The position numbers and the translations under genes were made by a program. From contig NZ_JAGTXB010000006.1 of NCBI RefSeq assembly GCF_018224885.1, positions 124,001 through 188,000 of the forward strand: DNA of 64,000 nucleotides. The letters are read 5' to 3'. Position 1 is the first letter of the stretch. Each line of letters starts with the position of its first letter. The notes under the pieces are model-generated. The model was not told where the DNA came from, searched no databases, and worked only from the letters and a program-made list of their open reading frames with translations. Shown here in pieces: positions 8,349 through 16,816 of this stretch. The DNA is from Chitinophaga hostae. Its GTDB lineage: Bacteria > Bacteroidota > Bacteroidia > Chitinophagales > Chitinophagaceae.

Positions 8349-10562
8349 ATGAGTACAACCAACTTTGCCCGTTTGCTGGCGCTCCTGTTATGCGCCGGCG
8401 CCACCACCCGGGCGCAGGATAAAAAACTGACCGGATACACAGATGCTGCCGCCACCACCCAACTGCAACTGGAAAGCCAATTCGACAAACAACTGAGTAG
8501 TAATCATATAGGGGAAACTATCCGCTCCTTGTCGTCCCATCCGCATCATATTGGCTCAGCCAGAGGTAAAGCTGTGGCAGAAGACATTCTCCAACGTTTC
8601 AAAAGTTATGGCTGGGATGCAGAAATAGTCACCTACCAGGTATTATTCCCCACACCCAAGGAAAGGATAGTGGAGCTAACAGGACCGGCTACGTACAAAG
8701 CCCTGCTTCAAGAGCCTGCCCTGAAAGAAGATGCTACCTCCGGTCAGGAAGGACAGCTGCCTACCTACAACGCCTGGAGCGCCGATGGCGATGTGGAAGG
8801 ATCATTGGTATATGTTAATTATGGTCTTCCGGAAGATTATGAATACCTGGAACGTGCCGGCATCAACGTTAAAGGCAAAATAGTGATTGCCAAATACGGC
8901 CGCTCCTGGCGGGGAAGCAAGCCCAAAGTAGCCCAGGAACACGGCGCCGCCGGCTGTATTATTTATTCAGATCCCAAAGATGATGGATACTATAACGGTG
9001 ACGTATATCCGAAAGGCGCTTTCAAAAATGAATATGGTGTGCAACGCGGTTCCGTTATGGACATCGTTATTTATCCGGGTGATCCGCTCACCCCAAACAT
9101 CGGCGCCACCGCTAATGCGCAGCGGCTCGATCGTTTACAGGCGCCTAACCTGCTGAAAATACCGGTGTTGCCCATCAGCTACCACGATGCCACGCCCTTG
9201 CTGGAAGCCCTGGATGGTCCCGTAGCGCCGGAAGAATGGCGCGGTGCGCTGCCTTTTACCTATCATATCGGTGATGGGAAAGCCAAAGTACATCTTAAGC
9301 TCTCCTTCGATTGGCAGATACGCCCCTGCTATAACGTGGTTGCGAAAATAAAAGGCAGCGAACAGCCCGACCAATGGGTTATTCGTGGTAATCACCACGA
9401 TGCCTGGGTAAATGGCGCCGCCGATCCGATCAGCGGTCTGGCCGCCCTCCTGGAAGAAGCCAAAGCCATCGGGGAACTGCATAAACAAGGCTATCGCCCG
9501 CGTCGCACCCTGGTGTATTGCGCCTGGGACGGCGAAGAACCCGGATTACTGGGCTCTACCGAATGGGTGGAAGATCACGCCGCAGAACTGCAACAGAAGG
9601 CCGTGGTATATATTAACTCAGATAACAACGGCCGCGGTTTCTTCAATGCCAGTGGCTCCCATGCATTGGAAACACTGGTTAATGAAGTAGCCCGCGATAT
9701 CACCGATCCGCAAACATCTGTCAGCATCCTCGCACGTAAACAGGCTTCGGAAGTACTGAAAGCAGCCACGCCTAAATTGAGGAAAGAGAAGCTCGCCAAA
9801 CAAGGCATTGCCATCGGTGCCATGGGATCGGGCTCAGACTACTCCTCCTTCTTGCAACACCTGGGCGTGCCCTCCCTGGATCTCGGTTTCGGGGGAGAAG
9901 ATGCCGGCGGAGAATACCATTCCATTTACGACTCTTACGACGACTACCGGCGTTTTAAAGATCCCGGATTCGACTACGGCGTAACACTGTCAAAAGCCGC
10001 AGGCCATACGGCATTGCGTGTAGCCGATGCCGTTAACCTGCCATTTGATTTCCGTAAACTATACGAAACCGTAAACGGCTATGTAAACGAACTCACAGAA
10101 CTAACCAACAACATGCGTGAAGCCACGGCTATCGACAATCAACTGATCCGCGACCGTAAATACCAGCTCACCACTGATACTGCTAAACACCTGTTGCCGC
10201 CCACACCAAAGCCGGAAGTGCCTTACCTGGATTTTTCACCACTTCAAAATGCGCTGACAGGTCTGGATACGGTTACACTGGCCCTGTCTGCCAAAAAAAA
10301 TCTTTCAGGCGCCGCATTCAACAAGGCCCTGTACCAGGCAGAGCAGCAGCTGTTGAACGAAAAGGGACTACCCGCCCGCTCATGGTATAAGCACACCTTG
10401 TATGCCCCCGGATTTTATACCGGCTATGGTGTGAAAACAATCCCTGGTGTAAGGGAGGCCATAGAACAGCGCAGGTGGATGGAAGCGCAGGAGCAGATTG
10501 CTGTTGCGGCGGAAGCGATCAAAAGGTTGTCGGGGTATTTGGTTACAGCGGTTAGCCTTTAG
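8349..10562 (+). CDS. Secreted M28 zinc peptidase (glutamate carboxypeptidase II-like)
   Basis: 737 residues with an N-terminal signal peptide (hydrophobic FARLLALLLCAGATTRA before Q). Domain order is that of glutamate carboxypeptidase II/transferrin receptor-like proteins: an M28 start, a PA domain near residues 110-270 (INVKGKIVIAKYGRSWRG, EHGAAGCIIYSDP), the zinc-peptidase core and a C-terminal dimerisation domain. Zinc ligands and catalytic residues are visible as GNHHDAWVNGAADP, WDGEEPGLLGS, NSDNNGRG and EYHSIYDSYDD. It probably trims peptides in the periplasm or outside the cell. The stop codon TAG at 10560-10562 is embedded in the TTTAGCTGTTAGC module that starts the downstream repeat region. 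Confidence 0.92.
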   Translation: MSTTNFARLLALLLCAGATTRAQDKKLTGYTDAAATTQLQLESQFDKQLSSNHIGETIRSLSSHPHHIGSARGKAVAEDILQRFKSYGWDAEIVTYQVLFPTPKERIVELTGPATYKALLQEPALKEDATSGQEGQLPTYNAWSADGDVEGSLVYVNYGLPEDYEYLERAGINVKGKIVIAKYGRSWRGSKPKVAQEHGAAGCIIYSDPKDDGYYNGDVYPKGAFKNEYGVQRGSVMDIVIYPGDPLTPNIGATANAQRLDRLQAPNLLKIPVLPISYHDATPLLEALDGPVAPEEWRGALPFTYHIGDGKAKVHLKLSFDWQIRPCYNVVAKIKGSEQPDQWVIRGNHHDAWVNGAADPISGLAALLEEAKAIGELHKQGYRPRRTLVYCAWDGEEPGLLGSTEWVEDHAAELQQKAVVYINSDNNGRGFFNASGSHALETLVNEVARDITDPQTSVSILARKQASEVLKAATPKLRKEKLAKQGIAIGAMGSGSDYSSFLQHLGVPSLDLGFGGEDAGGEYHSIYDSYDDYRRFKDPGFDYGVTLSKAAGHTALRVADAVNLPFDFRKLYETVNGYVNELTELTNNMREATAIDNQLIRDRKYQLTTDTAKHLLPPTPKPEVPYLDFSPLQNALTGLDTVTLALSAKKNLSGAAFNKALYQAEQQLLNEKGLPARSWYKHTLYAPGFYTGYGVKTIPGVREAIEQRRWMEAQEQIAVAAEAIKRLSGYLVTAVSL

Positions 10563-10820
10563 CTGTTAGCTTTTAGCAAAAATGCAGCGAATTTTATCTT
10601 GCCCAGGATTAGCCTGATTTTGAGGATTTTCAGGATTTTTTCCTTTATGATTTTAAAAAGATTAGCGAAGATAGAAGCGGTAGTTATTTTTTTGATTTTA
10701 CAAGATTAGCGAAGACAAAAGCAAGTAATATCATCCGCTTCCATCTTCGCTAATCTTTTTAAAATCATAAAGGAAAAAATCCTGAAAATCCTCAAAATCA
10801 GGCTAATCCTGGGCAAGATA
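10563..10820. repeat. Palindrome with 86-bp arms between M28 peptidase and amidase genes
   Basis: After a short TAGCTTTTAGC/GCAGCGAA stretch (10563-10594), left arm 10595-10680 faces right arm 10735-10820 with 85 of 86 positions complementary by eye. The arms contain CTTGCCCAGGATTAG, a GATTTTGAGGATTTTCAGG segment and ATTAGCGAAGAT modules. The 54-base loop holds a third partial copy of the GATTTTACAAGATTAGCGAAGA segment. The element fills the convergent intergenic region and ends 10 bases before the amidase stop. Confidence 0.92.
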
Positions 10821-10830
10821 TAAATCCGTA

Positions 10831-12576
10831 CTACCGGCCGGCTGCGGCGGTTGTCAGGTAATCCTTCACACCTTCCACGATCTTTTCGGCAACCTCCTGC
10901 TGAAAAGCTGGTTGCAGGATTTTTTCTTCGTCGCCGGGATTACTGAGAAACAAGGTTTCTATCAGGGCATCCGGAAATTCGGTGGGGTTATTCAGGATAA
11001 AATTAAAGCCGTCGTTATTCCCGAAGTCATGGAGACCAGTCTCCAGCAAACGTTCATGGATGGCGGCGTTGAGCGGCTCACAGAAGGGATGTTTATAATA
11101 GGTGGCGGTGCCATATACATCTACCGGATTTACCGAAGAGTTGAAGTGGATATTGAGCAACAGATCGGGATTGGCTCTGCGGAAGAAGGAGAGCCGGTCT
11201 TCGTTGGCTACAAATTTTTCTGTATAGCGCGACATGATCACAGTGCCGCCTTCTTTTTCCAGTAGTGCTTTCACGAGCATGGAGAGCTGCAGGGTCATTT
11301 GTTTTTCCACGATGCCGGTAAGACCGGTAGCGCCCGGGTTGCTGCCGCCATGACCGGGGTCGATGCCTATCACCATGTTTTTCAGTGAGGGGTTGCGCGG
11401 TACACGTTTAACCTTTACCGTTATACGGTTATTGTCATAGTATATTTGGTAACCCCAGGGGGCATGTTGCAGGGAAATGACCATGCGGCAAACATCCGGT
11501 GATGGCTGGCCCCAGGCGATGGATGTAATTTCTTTGGTGTTTTGCAGCAGGGTATTGAGTCCTTTTTCTGCGTAGGCGCCATGTATATCTACAATAATTT
11601 TTTTGGAAGAAACCAGTTCGGTAGAGGTGTAAGGGAGTTTATCAGACAGGGCTACGGAAACATAATCGTACTTGTCGTCTCCCCATATTTTTGCGTCGTC
11701 GGCAATGCTGATGGGGAGCTGCTCCTGCGGGATTTCTGTATCTACCAATGGTTCCGGTATAAAGGCGGTTGTTTTGGAAGATAGTTTCACTTTGTAGTAG
11801 TCTCCCTGCCGGCCTACAATATGCAGTAATACATCTTTATCGAGATAGCCGATCTTATCGGGCCCCAGGCGGTCGCCATGCGGGCTGGCGGTGAGATAGG
11901 TCATGTTGTCGATGGTGCGGCCGGTGAATGGTATTTCATTGCGCATAACGCTGTAGCGATACGGGCTGCCGAGGATGGCGGTTTCCCCGTTGCGTTTACG
12001 CAGGCGTACCATTATTTTGCCATTCAAGAGGGAGTCGCCGGGTTGTATGATGTAACTGCCGCTGTAGTAGCCGGGCACGCCGCCTGTTTGGGAGGTGGGC
12101 ATTTCGCGGAGCGGAGCGTTATTAAACCAGCTGGCTTCCTCACCAGGATAGCCTTTCATTTTTATACGCAACGTGTCGCCTTCCATAAGCTGAACATTGC
12201 CGGCAGGCGATATCTCTATAAAATCTATTCGGAAAGCAGTGGTGGCGGTAGCTGCCGGGGGGGTATTGTAATAAAATGTGACGTTTTTCGTGTATGTTTC
12301 CCCGTCAGGAGCTTCCGTTGTAATGGCGAAATTGCTTCTGCCGATGGGCAATTCATATTTTGCTGCAAAGGTCCCGGTGGAGTATACATGTACAGTATCA
12401 TTATTAATTTTTACCCGGCAGCCAATACAGGTGCGGCCTGCAATAAATTGTTTTGAAGTGCTTACATTACTTTGATCCCGCGAGGGCTGGCTAAGACGCA
12501 GCGACACCTGGCCACTGGCTAAAAAGGGGATACAAAGTACAACAACAATCTGCGCAAAAAACTTCACTGATAGCAT
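10831..12576 (-). CDS. Secreted N-acetylmuramoyl-L-alanine amidase (Amidase_3) with N-terminal accessory domains
   Basis: 581 residues. An N-terminal signal peptide (FFAQIVVVLCIPFLASG) is followed by an Ig-like/CBM-like beta-rich region to about residue 120, further all-beta segments, then an AMIN-like region near 290-390 and the catalytic Amidase_3 domain from about residue 400. Zinc and catalytic motifs are visible as IGIDPGHGGSNPGATG, the conserved glutamate in GIVEKQMTL, and LLLNIHFNSS; VIMSRYTEKFV also fits. The enzyme cleaves the amide between muramic acid and the stem peptide during wall turnover or cell separation in the periplasm. The protein is longer than AmiC-type amidases because of the accessory domains. 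Confidence 0.9.
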   Translation of the reverse strand: MLSVKFFAQIVVVLCIPFLASGQVSLRLSQPSRDQSNVSTSKQFIAGRTCIGCRVKINNDTVHVYSTGTFAAKYELPIGRSNFAITTEAPDGETYTKNVTFYYNTPPAATATTAFRIDFIEISPAGNVQLMEGDTLRIKMKGYPGEEASWFNNAPLREMPTSQTGGVPGYYSGSYIIQPGDSLLNGKIMVRLRKRNGETAILGSPYRYSVMRNEIPFTGRTIDNMTYLTASPHGDRLGPDKIGYLDKDVLLHIVGRQGDYYKVKLSSKTTAFIPEPLVDTEIPQEQLPISIADDAKIWGDDKYDYVSVALSDKLPYTSTELVSSKKIIVDIHGAYAEKGLNTLLQNTKEITSIAWGQPSPDVCRMVISLQHAPWGYQIYYDNNRITVKVKRVPRNPSLKNMVIGIDPGHGGSNPGATGLTGIVEKQMTLQLSMLVKALLEKEGGTVIMSRYTEKFVANEDRLSFFRRANPDLLLNIHFNSSVNPVDVYGTATYYKHPFCEPLNAAIHERLLETGLHDFGNNDGFNFILNNPTEFPDALIETLFLSNPGDEEKILQPAFQQEVAEKIVEGVKDYLTTAAAGR

Positions 12577-12642
12577 AATAACCTGTCATCAATATCTTGA
12601 AAGGGTACAAAGATAAGCAGGGGGAGGGGAAATGAAATGAAA

Positions 12643-12794
12643 TAGCTGTTAGCTATTGGCTGTTAGCTTTTAGTAGATGCAGCGAATCAGCTGTTAGCCA
12701 TTAGCTTTTAGCTATTAGTAAATGCAGTGGAGATAATGTTATATTAATCTTCGCTGCATTTACTAACAGCTAAAAGCTAATGCCTAACAGCTTA
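12643..12794. repeat. Mosaic palindrome at the 3' end of the acyl-CoA dehydrogenase gene
   Basis: TAGCTGTTAGC and TTAGCTTTTAG modules at 12643-12688 precede a palindrome with left arm about 12689-12734 and right arm about 12746-12792. Arms pair with several mismatches and have GCAGCGAAGAT near the tip. The right arm overlaps the end of the acyl-CoA dehydrogenase frame, so that AGC TTT TAA (serine, phenylalanine, stop on the minus strand) reads out of the repeat itself. Confidence 0.8.
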
Positions 12795-14585
12795 AAAGCT
12801 GTACTTGTTATTTTCGATTAATTTGTCCGCTATTCTTCTGCGGGCATCTTTTGCATTGAAGGAATCTGCTTTGGTAAAGCGTTTGAGGCCTAACAGCATC
12901 ATGCGTTGTTCGTCGCCTTCTGCAAATGCATTGATGGCATCTTTACCGGATTTATTGATGCGGTCTGCGGTATCATAAATAAAGGTGCGTACAATATCGG
13001 CCTGCAATGCGGCAGCGCTTTCGCCCTTGCTATTGGTCAGTTTAATTAAACGTAACAGGGCGCTTTCAGCCACAAATGTTTCAATCGCCATATCGGCAAT
13101 ATCCATGAGGATTTCCTGTTCGTTTTCCAGTTTTACCATCAGCTTTTGTGCGGCAGCACCGGCGGCCATGAGGATCGCTTTTTTGAAGTTGGCGATCATT
13201 TTCTTTTCCTTGCTGAAAGCAGTTTCATCGTCGCTGCCAAAATCCGGAATGCTCATCAGTTCCTTCATCACATTCATGGCTGGTGTCATCAGATCCAGCT
13301 TGCCTTTGAGGGCGCGTTTCAGCGTCATATCAATGGTCAGTAGCCGGTTGATTTCGTTGGTACCTTCAAAGATGCGGTTGATGCGGGAATCACGGTAAGC
13401 TTTTGAGATAATGTATTCATCGCTGAAGCCGTTACCACCATGAATTTGTACGCCTTCATCCACCACATAATCCAGTACTTCCGAACCATTTACTTTCAGG
13501 ATGGCGCATTCTACAGCATATTCTTCTGCTGCGCCCAGTAACGCTTCGTTGAAGGGTTTGCCGGCAGCAAGCAGTTCTCTTTCTTTATCATCAATCAGTT
13601 GTGCGGTGCGGAACAGCGCTGATTCGGATGTCCAGGTGCGGATAGCCATTTCCGCCAGTTTATGTTTGATGGCGCCGAAATTGGCGATCGGTTGTTTAAA
13701 CTGTGTACGGGTATTGGCGTATTGTACGGAGGTGTTGATACATTTTTTGGAGGCGCCCAGTGCAGCAGCGCATAATTTCAGACGGCCAATGTTCAGGATA
13801 TTAAACGCAATCAGGTGGCCTTTGCCAATAACACCCAGCACATTTTCTGCGGGTATTTTTGCATCCTGGAAATAGATCTGGCGGGTGGAAGAACCTTTGA
13901 TCCCCATTTTATGCTCTTCTGCGCCAAGGGTAAATCCGGGTGTGCCTTTCTCTACGATAAATGCGGTGAATTTGTCGCCGTCAATTTTTGCAAACACCGT
14001 AAATACATCGGCAAAACCAGAGTTGGTGATCCAGCTTTTCTGGCCGTTTAAAACATAGAATTTGCCGTCTTCCGTTAGCTTCGCGGTGGTTTTGGCGCCG
14101 AGTGCATCGGAGCCGGAATCAGGTTCTGTAAGGGCATAAGCGCCTTTCATTTCTCCTGAAGCCAGTTTGGGAATGTATTTTTGTTTTTGTTCTTCAGTAC
14201 CAAAATACAGGATCGGTAAGGAACCAATACCCGTATGGGCGGCCATGGCCACAGAGAAAGAGTGACCCGCTCCCAGTCCTTCGTTGATGATGGTGGCCGT
14301 CACAAAATCTTTTCCTAACCCGCCATATTCTTCGGGGAAGGAGGCGCCCAACAACCCTTGTTCTCCCGCTTTCTCCAAAAGCGATTGCATCAAACCTTCT
14401 TCCTGCTTGTCTATACGCTCTACAATCGGGGTAACCTCTTTACTGATGAACTGGTCTGCCATGTCTTTGATCATCAGCTGCTCTTCCGAAAAGTCTTCGG
14501 GAGTAAACACTTCCTCAGGAGCACTCTCCTTTACCAGGAATTCTGCGCCCTTGAGCGCAGTCTTATTTTCAACTGTTGCGTCCAT
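12792..14585 (-). CDS. Acyl-CoA dehydrogenase (long N- and C-terminal form)
   Basis: 597 residues, longer than the roughly 380 of simple acyl-CoA dehydrogenases and like the VLCAD/ACAD9 branch, with an extra helical C-terminal domain of about 150 residues. It oxidises acyl-CoA to enoyl-CoA with FAD in beta-oxidation. Signatures are GAYALTEPDSGSDALG, KSWITNSGFADVFTVFAK, the flavin-binding ARTQFKQPIANFGAI segment, IHGGNGFSDEY and RINRIFEGTNEINRLL, whose glutamate lies where the catalytic base is expected. It stands alone, divergent from an alpha/beta hydrolase, with no thiolase or hydratase nearby. Chain-length preference cannot be read from sequence. Confidence 0.93.
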   Translation of the reverse strand: MDATVENKTALKGAEFLVKESAPEEVFTPEDFSEEQLMIKDMADQFISKEVTPIVERIDKQEEGLMQSLLEKAGEQGLLGASFPEEYGGLGKDFVTATIINEGLGAGHSFSVAMAAHTGIGSLPILYFGTEEQKQKYIPKLASGEMKGAYALTEPDSGSDALGAKTTAKLTEDGKFYVLNGQKSWITNSGFADVFTVFAKIDGDKFTAFIVEKGTPGFTLGAEEHKMGIKGSSTRQIYFQDAKIPAENVLGVIGKGHLIAFNILNIGRLKLCAAALGASKKCINTSVQYANTRTQFKQPIANFGAIKHKLAEMAIRTWTSESALFRTAQLIDDKERELLAAGKPFNEALLGAAEEYAVECAILKVNGSEVLDYVVDEGVQIHGGNGFSDEYIISKAYRDSRINRIFEGTNEINRLLTIDMTLKRALKGKLDLMTPAMNVMKELMSIPDFGSDDETAFSKEKKMIANFKKAILMAAGAAAQKLMVKLENEQEILMDIADMAIETFVAESALLRLIKLTNSKGESAAALQADIVRTFIYDTADRINKSGKDAINAFAEGDEQRMMLLGLKRFTKADSFNAKDARRRIADKLIENNKYSF

Positions 14586-14626
14586 GTTACTGAATTTTTG
14601 GTAGTTCTGTAATTTAATGAAAAAAA

Positions 14627-14816
14627 GGACTGTGATGAAGATGATTATTGTGATTATTCTGATTTGCGGAGATTGTATTTGAAATTTAACATTTTATGAT
14701 TTTCAAGGGTATTTGGTTGGCCGGATCTGCGCTAAAATCCGCTGAAATATCCGCTGAAATATCGCTGGGATCTCCACTCATCAGGATAATCACAATAATC
14801 ATATTAATCACAGTTT
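14627..14816. repeat. Imperfect palindrome in a divergent promoter region
   Basis: Left arm about 14627-14672 and right arm about 14770-14816 match over roughly 45 bp with several mismatches (core GATTATTGTGATTAT facing ATAATCACAATAATC). The centre (about 14725-14765) contains CGCTGAAATATC direct repeats. Unlike most palindromes here it lies between two 5' ends (starts at 14585 minus and 14848 plus), so it is not a simple 3' terminator. The 262-base gap otherwise holds nothing I recognise. Confidence 0.75.
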
Positions 14817-14847
14817 CGGTTTTATTTGCTATCATTGTCGCCCTTTT

Positions 14848-15648
14848 ATGCCTGATTTTTATCTGTCATATTTGAAAAGCCGGTTTCACGGCACCTGCGA
14901 GGGTGCAGGCGGAAAGCTATTGATTTGCCTGCATGGCTTTGGTGAAAGCGCGGCCCATTTTCACCCGCTTACTGCCAGCCTGGGCGATATTTTTACTATC
15001 GTGGCACTGGACATGCCGCTGCATGGCAGCACCCAATGGGAGGAAGACCGGGTTTTTGAAAAAGAAGACCTGGCAGCATTGATACAACTGGTTTTACAAC
15101 AACAGGGAAAAGAACGCTTTTCGTTAATGGGTTACAGCATGGGCGGCCGATTGTCGCTGTGCCTTGTGGAAACAATGGCCAACCGTATCGACCACCTTTT
15201 CCTGGCTGCGGCCGACGGGTTAAGAAATAACCCATGGCATATGTTTGTAACACAAACCACAATTGGTAATAAGCTCTTTAAATACAATACTTATCATCCG
15301 CAACTTTTTTTCACCCTGCTGCATACCTGGCGCAGACTAGGACTGCTTAATCAGAGTATCTATAAATTTGCCCTGCACCGGATGGATGAAACGGAAAAGC
15401 GGGAACTGGTATATAATGTGTGGACCAACCTGCGGCATATGATGCCGGATAAAAAACGTTGTAAACAATTATTATCCCGGTATAACGTTTTAACGCTTCT
15501 GATATTCGGGAAATATGATCGCGTAATTCCACCTGTACTGGGTACCCGCTTCGCGGATAAATCTTTTCCCGTCAAAATACTGGTAGTAGAAAAAGGGCAT
15601 CAGCTGATATCCGCACAGCTGGGGCTCATCATCAAAACAAATCTTTGA
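14848..15648 (+). CDS. Alpha/beta hydrolase
   Basis: 266 residues with a standard alpha/beta-hydrolase layout. CLHGFGESAAHF is the oxyanion-hole segment, GYSMGGRLSL near residue 98 carries the nucleophilic serine, LIFGKYDRVIPP gives the acid residue and VEKGHQLIS the histidine, so the catalytic triad is complete. Substrate is not identifiable. The GT2 gene begins at the stop codon (in-frame TTG at 15645 overlaps it; ATG at 15654), so the two are translationally adjacent and probably share an operon with the permease downstream. Confidence 0.85.
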   Translation: MPDFYLSYLKSRFHGTCEGAGGKLLICLHGFGESAAHFHPLTASLGDIFTIVALDMPLHGSTQWEEDRVFEKEDLAALIQLVLQQQGKERFSLMGYSMGGRLSLCLVETMANRIDHLFLAAADGLRNNPWHMFVTQTTIGNKLFKYNTYHPQLFFTLLHTWRRLGLLNQSIYKFALHRMDETEKRELVYNVWTNLRHMMPDKKRCKQLLSRYNVLTLLIFGKYDRVIPPVLGTRFADKSFPVKILVVEKGHQLISAQLGLIIKTNL

Positions 15649-15653
15649 CCCGG

Positions 15654-16796
15654 ATGTATTTTTTTGTAATCATATTAATTGGATTGGCTTTGGGTTATGG
15701 TGTGCTGATGCTTTGGTATACCCTGGGCTGGAAGCGGCTCCGGAAATTTTCTCCGGCTGCCCAGCAAACAGGCCATACCAAAGTAACCGTGATCATTCCG
15801 GCCAGGAATGAAGCCGCTAACCTGCCTTCCCTGCTGGAGGCGCTCCATCGCCAAACATATAACCCTTCCTTGCTGGAGGTAATTATCATTAATGATTTTT
15901 CTACAGATAATACCGCCGCAGTGATCCGCAATTTCCCGGCAAATAATATCCATTTACTGGAACTAAGTGAATACCTCGACGCGGAACAACGACTTAATTC
16001 ATTCAAGAAAAAAGCGATTGAAATAGCGATCTCAAAAGCCAGTGGGGACCTGATCGTTACCACAGACGCCGATTGTGTGATGGGACCGCGCTGGATCGAA
16101 ACCATGGTACAGTACTACGAGCTGCATCAGCCTAAATTTATAGCCGCGCCGGTCAGCTTTTACAAAGAGCATAATTTCTTCAAAAGATTGCAGTCGCTCG
16201 ATTTCATGACCATGCAGGGCATCACCGGAGCCGCTGCAGAACTGGCCTCCGGTACCATGTGCAACGGAGCCAACCTGGCCTACCAGAAACAGGCCTTTCA
16301 TGAAGTAGGCGGATTTAGCGGTATCGATAACATTGCTTCCGGCGATGATATGCTGCTGATGTATAAAATATACAGCGCATATCCGGAAGGAGTAAGATAC
16401 CTGAAATGCGAAGATGCTATTGTGCGCACGCTCGCAGTGGATACTTTCAGAGATTTTATGAACCAGCGCATCCGATGGTCGTCTAAAGCAGATAAATATG
16501 AAGATAAAAGGCTCACCTGGGTGCTGTTGCTGGTATACCTGTTTAATGCAGGGATGCTGGCTATGGCAGTAATGGCGCTGTTTATACCCGTATGGTGGCC
16601 CTGGTTCCTGATCATATTACTTTTCAAGATTACGCTGGAACTCTATTTCCTGCTGCCGGTAGCCCGGTTCTTTAATAAAACAGAACTCCTGCTCTGGTTT
16701 ATACCCGGACAGATATTTCATATTCCTTATATTGTAGTGGCAGGCTGGCTGGGGAAGTTTGGTAGTTATCAGTGGAAGGGCCGCCAGGTAAACTAA
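15654..16796 (+). CDS. Membrane-anchored GT2-family glycosyltransferase
   Basis: 381 residues from the ATG at 15654; a TTG nine bases upstream overlaps the preceding stop and would add three residues. One N-terminal membrane helix, a GT-A domain, then two or three C-terminal helices. Motifs are VIIPARNEAANLPSLL, the TTDADC metal motif near residue 138, ASGDDMLLM and QRIRWSSK, the (Q/R)xxRW motif of processive or polyprenyl-linked inner-membrane GT2 enzymes. It probably builds a cell-surface polysaccharide or glycolipid at the inner membrane. The product is unknown, and no other polysaccharide-assembly genes are clustered here. Confidence 0.87.
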   Translation: MYFFVIILIGLALGYGVLMLWYTLGWKRLRKFSPAAQQTGHTKVTVIIPARNEAANLPSLLEALHRQTYNPSLLEVIIINDFSTDNTAAVIRNFPANNIHLLELSEYLDAEQRLNSFKKKAIEIAISKASGDLIVTTDADCVMGPRWIETMVQYYELHQPKFIAAPVSFYKEHNFFKRLQSLDFMTMQGITGAAAELASGTMCNGANLAYQKQAFHEVGGFSGIDNIASGDDMLLMYKIYSAYPEGVRYLKCEDAIVRTLAVDTFRDFMNQRIRWSSKADKYEDKRLTWVLLLVYLFNAGMLAMAVMALFIPVWWPWFLIILLFKITLELYFLLPVARFFNKTELLLWFIPGQIFHIPYIVVAGWLGKFGSYQWKGRQVN

Positions 16797-16816
16797 ATAC
16801 GCTTCCTTTGTCAAAT

